Part shown: one piece after another, positions 59,229 to 64,000 of the stretch
Layout of the letters: each line of letters begins with the position of its first letter
How positions within the stretch are numbered: the first letter of the stretch is position 1
Source of the DNA: Tanypteryx hageni
Lineage: Eukaryota > Arthropoda > Insecta > Odonata > Petaluridae
Length of the DNA stretch: 64,000 bases
Direction of reading: 5' to 3'
Assembly (NCBI GenBank): GCA_028673005.1
Contig: CM054120.1
Location: 69,923,533-69,987,532, forward strand
Made by a program: the position numbers and the translations under genes
Notes under the pieces: generated by a model
Seen by the model: only the letters and a program-made list of their open reading frames with translations
Told to the model about the DNA's origin: nothing
Databases searched by the model: none

Positions 59229-59498
59229 AACACGTAAAAATCGACTTTTTAAAGTGCAGGCTTTTATTCTTTTGGAGATTAAAAATAGAAAAAATTGACC
59301 AACGATCTGCGAATTTAAACTGTTAAAGGAAAATTAATGAAGTTTCTTATTCTGTTCATCCTTTTTCCGCCTCTCGTTCGAAATCTCTCATATTATAAAT
59401 TTAAGTCACATATTTTGGGAAAATATCGGCTTATAAATGGGATGTTGCCTTGCCGACCACTTTATTGTTAAACTTAAAGAATCAATTGTTGTCTCAAC
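59229..59498 (+). repeat. Dispersed repeat, copy 2 (see 3765-4030)
   Basis: Diverged partner of 3765-4030, 55 kb away in the same orientation. Both are followed by GA-rich tracts. Confidence 0.7.
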
Positions 59499-59639
59499 TC
59501 ATATACGTGTAATATATACGAGTGCATAAATTTCCTTAAATTATCGTAGGATTTTTCGCGAAAATACGTAATCCTAATGGGACTGGAATTTAGTTTGTAT
59601 TCTTTTGCTTATCTAAACGACTATATATGTAGATGTAGA

Positions 59640-60012
59640 CTAAGAGAGAGGGGGATGTTGGGAGTGAGATATGAAGGAGGGGATATATAATGGAAGGTAC
59701 ATAGAGAGTAAGGGAGGTATAGAATTAGAAAAGGACGGGAGGAAATAAAGAAGGAGACGTAGACGGAGAAAAAGAGGGAGAGCTATGGTTTGTGACAGGG
59801 AATGAGAGCGGGGGAGGTGGAGGAAAAGAGAGGCAGAGAGAGAGAGAGGGAGGAAGTGAGGGAGAGAGGAAGGGAGAGAGAGGAAGGGAGAGAGAGTGGA
59901 AGGGAGGGAGAGAGGAAGGGAGGGAGAGAGGAAGGGAGGGAGATAGAGGGAGCGAAACAGAGGGAGGGAGAGAGGTAGGCAGACAGAGGGATGGAGAGAA
60001 GGAGGGAGGAAA
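59640..60012. repeat. GA-rich low-complexity tract
   Basis: Runs of GAGAGGGAGG-type sequence. It opens long frames on both strands (Arg/Glu/Gly-rich one way, Ser/Pro/Leu-rich the other), which are composition artefacts. Confidence 0.9.
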
Positions 60013-60558
60013 TATTATTATTTTTCCGTCATATGACGGGCAATTTAATAGATTAATACAGTACGTGAATTTTCTGATCGTTACCCGTCTTCTCAAACCA
60101 TTCTAACAGAAAGAAGTATAAGAGTCTCATTAAACCGATGGATGTTATAGAATAGTCTCATTAGGCTTACAGTTATTTAGCGATAGCCCGAGTCTGAAAA
60201 ATAGCTTTTATCTAAAAGTTTAGAGCATTTTTTGCAATTAAAAATAATAATTTAGAAACCGTGGTCTATTGAACTTCGGTAACTAAGAAAAAAATCTTGT
60301 CTACTTTTCACAAAATAAAATATCTATACAAAATTTCCAACAATTTATTTAAGACTCAAGTTAGCATTAGAGAGGTAGTTATGCGCAGAAAGGGCTGCAT
60401 GAGGCCAGCGGACCACCTGTTTGACATGCTTATTTGACGAAATAACCGATATATCACCTTTTCCGTGCTGTATTATAATGATGCGTCGATAATATTAGGG
60501 CCTCCTTTCTAATATAGCAAGTCAGTATATTATAAATAGTTGCTTATTAAAGTTATAC

Positions 60559-60560
<2 letters not shown>

Positions 60561-60624
<64 letters not shown>
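60561..60624. repeat. (TA)n microsatellite
   Basis: About 64 bases of alternating TA at the junction between the repeat body and the ribozyme-bearing tail. Confidence 0.97.
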
Positions 60625-60627
<3 letters not shown>

Positions 60628-60893
60628 GATGTCAACAAGGTGTTGGGATGAGGAAATCCAGTAAACACTCACCAATCAGACGACTTCAGGTTGGCGAGGC
60701 CCCGGGGATGTCGAAGCGACACACGTAGCTGATGAAGGAATAATTCCGAAAGCTTCTACGTTTGTGATGTTTCTGTGTTTTAGTGTTTTTTTTTTCGTTT
60801 GTCGCCTCGACATCCCCGGGGCCTCGCCAACCAGAAGTCGTCTGATTGGTGAGTGTTTACTGGGTTTCCTCATCCCAACACCTTGTTGTCATC
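60622..60893. repeat. Large inverted repeat flanking a ribozyme-like motif
   Basis: GATGTCAACAAGGTGTTGGG at the left pairs with CCCAACACCTTGTTGTCATC near 60893, and GAGGCCCCGGGGATGTCGA with its complement near 60809-60829. Arms are about 95-100 bases with few mismatches. The 77-base loop holds the hammerhead-like core. Penelope-like elements often carry terminal repeats in opposite orientations with such a motif, which is why I suspect that class. Confidence 0.88.
60723..60761 (+). ncRNA. Candidate minimal type I hammerhead ribozyme, copy a
   Basis: Stem I: ACGTAG (60723-60728) pairs with CTACGT (60756-60761), 6 bp exact. Core: CTGATGA (60729-60735). Stem II: GGAAT and ATTCC pair (GGAATAATTCC, 60737-60747). 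Second core block: GAAA (60748-60751). A very short AGCT could serve as stem III. The cleavage position would be at the U or C at 60755/60756. One departure from the canonical core is an extra A (60736) between CTGATGA and stem II. Tiny stem III is known from hammerheads of Penelope-like elements and retrozymes, where dimers are active. Activity is untested. Confidence 0.6.
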
Positions 60894-60929
60894 TATATAT
60901 CCATATTTCCTTACCTTTTCCGTAAGCTG

Positions 60930-60930
<1 letters not shown>

Positions 60931-61005
<75 letters not shown>

Positions 61006-61020
61006 GCACACACACACACA
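60931..61020. repeat. (TA)n and (CA)n microsatellite
   Basis: About 70 bases of TA followed by CATATGCACACACACACAC. Causes the apparent Tyr-Ile frames here. Confidence 0.97.
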
Positions 61021-61129
61021 TACGAGTTTTCGGTGCTAGCTCTTAAAAATATCACCATACCTAACTTTACAAGAATTTTTTTTACCAAAAAAGGGGTGAT
61101 AAATGCAGTTATTTTAAACAGGAAGGGAG

Positions 61130-61910
61130 GGAGAGAGGTACGGAGACAGAGGGATGGAGAGAAGGAGGGAGGAAATATTATTATTTTTCCGTCATATGAC
61201 GGGCAATTTAATAAATTAATACAGGACGTGAATTTTCTGATCGTTACCCGTCTTCTCAAACCATTCTAACAGAAAGAAGTATAAGAGTCTCATTAAACCG
61301 ATGGATGTTATAGAATAGTCTCATTAGGCTTACAGTTATTTAGCAAGAGCCCGAGTCTGAAAAATAGCTTTTATCTAAAAGTTTAGAGCTTTTTTTGCAA
61401 TTAAAAACAATAATTTAGAAACCGTGGTCCATTGAACTTCGGTAACTAAGAAAAAAATCTTGTCTACTTTTCACAAAATAAAATATCTATACAAAATTTC
61501 CAACAATTTATTTAAGACTCAAGTTAGCATTAGAGAGGTAGTTATGCGCAGAAAGGGCTGCATGAGGCCCGCGGACCACCAGTTTGACATGCTTATTTGA
61601 CGAAATAACCGATATATCACCTTTTCCGTGCTGTATTATAATGATGCGTCGATAATATTAGGGCCTCCTTTCTAATATAGCAAGTCAGTCTATTATAAAT
61701 AGTTGCTTATTAAAGTTATACATTTATATATATATATATATATGTGGATGTCAACAAGGTGTTGGGATGAGGAAACCCAATAAACATTCACCAATCAGAC
61801 GACTTCAGGTTGGCGAGGCCCCGGGGATGTCGAAGCGACACACGTAGCTGATGAAGGAATAATTCCGAAAGCTTCTACGTTTGTGATGTTTCTGTGTTTT
61901 AGTGTTCTTT
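61130..61910 (+). repeat. Direct repeat of about 800 bp, copy b
   Basis: Partner of 59970-60790. It joins the second 2.1-kb block at about 61919 and lacks the inverted right arm seen after copy a. Confidence 0.92.
61842..61880 (+). ncRNA. Candidate minimal type I hammerhead ribozyme, copy b
   Basis: Base-for-base the same 39-nt core as copy a (ACGTAG stem, CTGATGA, GGAATAATTCC stem-loop, GAAA, CTACGT) although bases around it differ (for example AATAAACATT for AGTAAACACT upstream). Here there is no inverted arm on the right. Confidence 0.6.
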
Positions 61911-61919
61911 TACGTGTGT

Positions 61920-63984
61920 CAAAAAAATAAATCCACTAACACACTAACCCTTGCTCTACCAAGCTATTTTACAACTTACTCCTCCCAAGTGAGGTAACTC
62001 AATTACCCCACAATTCGTTTGTTCATGACAGTTGTTTATTGGGAGAAATATGTTAATATTAGTATATCTATATAAAAATTATAAAAATAACGCATATTTT
62101 ATAATTACATCACTATTGTAATAAAAGTTTTGCTACACGAAGCTAACTTAAATTTACAACAACTTGCACTGTAACATACGGTCACATGAGATAATTCTTT
62201 CTTAGTTCAACATGCGCCCGCCCATAACCAAAATGTTTTGAAAAACTCTTTGCCTATTTCAAACATGAAGAGTGTAAGCTGACATAAGCGCGTTATATAA
62301 AAATAAATATTTGTAAAAATAATTAATATTTTATAATTCCATTGCAGTTGCATTAAAAAGTTCTTAGTTACTTGAATGTTGAAGACTACTAGACGAAAGC
62401 GCGATGCCGACTTGGATTTACAACGGCCTTTCGATATAGTAACTCTAGCACATAAGAATTTTTTGTAGTTCAGCACGCGGCTGCTCATCACCAAAATGTA
62501 TTATTTTGCATTGTACACCGATAGACTGAATAAATCACACACATATGTAGCCATATGCATAGCGAAACTGCATTTAAAGTAAAATGAAACTATGGCAAAC
62601 TCTACGAAGGGGAGTAATTCAGTTACCCCGAAAGTGTTTTCAATTAAAAATGGCTTTTAAAAAGTTGTAAATCTACACAAAAACCAACGGCAATGTTCTT
62701 AGGCAGTAAAAACGATTATATGAGTGGATATGAATTAAATCCCAAAAATGACGATTAAAAAATATAAAAACCGTCGTTGTGGTAACTGAGTTAACCCTCT
62801 TGGTAGAGGATGGGCTAATCACGCGACGAATATCATACAAGACAGAAGATTGAACGAGTGTGAAGGAGGTTTACGTTTGTTTCTTACGGGGATTTCTTTC
62901 CTGTTAACGAAGGTAGAGGGGCGAACTTGCCGATTGAACTACCAGCTCCTTCAGTGCTGCCATCCCAACGCGTTTGCACGTACGGCTATGAAATCTATTT
63001 TTAGACATGAACTGACCTCAGAATGACCCTGACAGAAAATCCCTTTCGTTCAAGGATATCATTGCCAAATAATTCGTAACCAAGTGAAAGCTAACAAAGG
63101 ATAACAGGCGCTAGAATATACGGACAAGTAAATAAATGAAGGTGACTCGTTGCAGCGAAATCGGATAAATGAGACTTATTAATCCTGATGACGACAAAAT
63201 CAAAATGGCGGCGGAAGAACTATGGTCGAGATTACATTTTTTGTCGATTGGATAGTTTAATGATGCTTAATTTAATCGTAACTTACCTACAAATATTAAT
63301 TAGGCATAAACATGATGAAAAAGTTATATGTTTGTAATATATGACCAGAAAAATGTTTCAATGATTCAGCACTTCGCGAGAGCACTATAACAAAACCGCA
63401 CTTAGTGAAGCGCACTATAACGAGGGATGCCTGTATTTTAAGAATTAAATATTATGAGGATTTTTAAGAAGAAAACGAAATAAATGCAAAACATTATGCT
63501 TACATTAGGCACAGGAATACGACCATAATTGAAATACGTATCTTGCTCGACCTTAAGGAGCATAAAAAGTTCGAAGTTTGAGTTAAATATAAACCATTGT
63601 TACAGAAGAAGAAACGAAATCATCCTCTCACAAACAGAAAGCAGGTACAAATTTCAGTAGACAAATCGCCAGTTAAAAGTTAATGATCTCCGGTAAATAC
63701 CAGTAAGGAAATGCAAAATGAAACACTAACCAAATTGATTCCGTAGACGGCCTCCGATCTCCTGACTGCTCTATCTCACGTCTTTGCGGTCCGACGAACT
63801 GAAGATCTCTGGAGTTTTCCGTCCGTGACGTGGCTCTCTTCGCGACTACGGAGCGCCCTCCCCTTGAAACTCGCTCGGAATGGCCAGGCCGACCTATCTC
63901 CAGCCAATGACGTGCGTCGGACTTCTATCACGTTTTGCTTGCACAGCCCACTTCGGGGGAATAATTACTGTGTTTCGCCATTAA
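61920..63984 (+). repeat. 2.1-kb duplicated block, copy 2
   Basis: Partner of 53640-55724 (same order and orientation, about 8.27 kb away). It keeps an uninterrupted TTAA at 63981-63984 where copy 1 has the piggyBac. A hAT start (CAGGC, 63996-64000) follows, cut by the window end. Confidence 0.95.
61948..62814. mobile_element. piggyBac-like MITE with CTAA flanks, copy 2
   Basis: Duplicate of 53668-54554, 20 bases shorter because of a gap near 62077. Same CTAA flanks (61944-61947, 62815-62818). The Tigger right end also recurs, ending at 63433. Confidence 0.62.
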
Positions 63985-64000
63985 TGATTAACACCCAGGC

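Larger units (their letters stand above)
59970..60790 (+). repeat. Direct repeat of about 800 bp, copy a (copy b at 61130-61910)
   Basis: Both copies run from GGGAGAGAGGTA through CCGTCATATGACGG and GCCTCCTTTCTAATATAGC, a (TA)n tract, and the ribozyme-bearing tail to CTGTGTTTTAGTGTT. Differences are few apart from TA length (about 64 bases in a, about 18 in b). No protein found. Confidence 0.92.

Noticed and set aside
59725..60106. Long Ser/Pro-Leu and Arg/Glu-Gly open frames on opposite strands
   Set aside because: Both come from the GA-rich tract; composition artefact with no domain.
60540..61269. Tyr-Ile-rich frames
   Set aside because: Translations of (TA)n microsatellites.

Overview
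This is AT-rich eukaryotic DNA that looks like an arthropod (probably insect) intergenic region made almost wholly of transposable elements. The evidence is the mix of families: BEL/Pao and Ty3/gypsy LTR retrotransposons, several kinds of hAT, piggyBac, Tigger/pogo, Merlin, Tc1/mariner-like MITEs, a tRNA-derived SINE, and repeats carrying a hammerhead-ribozyme-like core. I found no convincing host protein-coding gene. There are no bacterial-style operons and no CRISPR array. The species cannot be named from the sequence.

Layout. 0-3.6 kb: two BEL/Pao pol pieces in opposite orientations. 5.8-9.2 kb: a decayed hAT transposase and a decayed piggyBac transposase. 9.9-14.9 kb: a full-length Tigger with an inverted partial copy beside it, forming arms of about 1.75 kb. 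15-16.6 kb: a tRNA-SINE and a short tandem array split by a TA-flanked MITE. 16.85-22.9 kb: a Ty3/gypsy remnant on the minus strand, cut by a 5.0 kb hAT-type insertion that itself holds a palindromic MITE, a TA-MITE with a piggyBac inside it, and a Merlin pseudogene. 22.9-29.7 kb: three hAT transposase pseudogenes, the last split by a piggyBac. 29.15-36.0 kb: a 3,168-bp unit repeated in tandem, each full copy carrying a Tigger. 35.5-39.4 kb: the third partial copy, split by a hAT that is itself split by a hAT MITE. 41.0-43.9 kb: the best-preserved transposase in the window (hAT, one frameshift and one small insertion). 44-52.4 kb: small hAT MITEs, hairpins, a tRNA-Gly-like sequence, a 1.0 kb foldback element and a mariner remnant. 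53.2-64 kb: a duplicated block of about 2.1 kb (53.64 and 61.92 kb). Copy 1 carries a piggyBac missing from copy 2, followed by a hAT. Between the copies lie GA-rich DNA, (TA)n arrays and the two ribozyme-bearing repeats.

How the parts relate. These genes form no shared pathway; the logic is insertion order. Target-site duplications and interrupted reading frames let several nests be read: gypsy, then hAT, then MITE, then piggyBac; and hAT, then hAT, then hAT MITE. Recombination between dispersed copies then made the tandem array, whose middle copy looks like an unequal-crossover chimera, and the 2.1 kb duplication. Nearly all transposases are broken, so the window looks inert as protein-coding DNA. 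The more unusual content is structural: ribozyme-like RNA motifs, large foldbacks and filled/empty site pairs.
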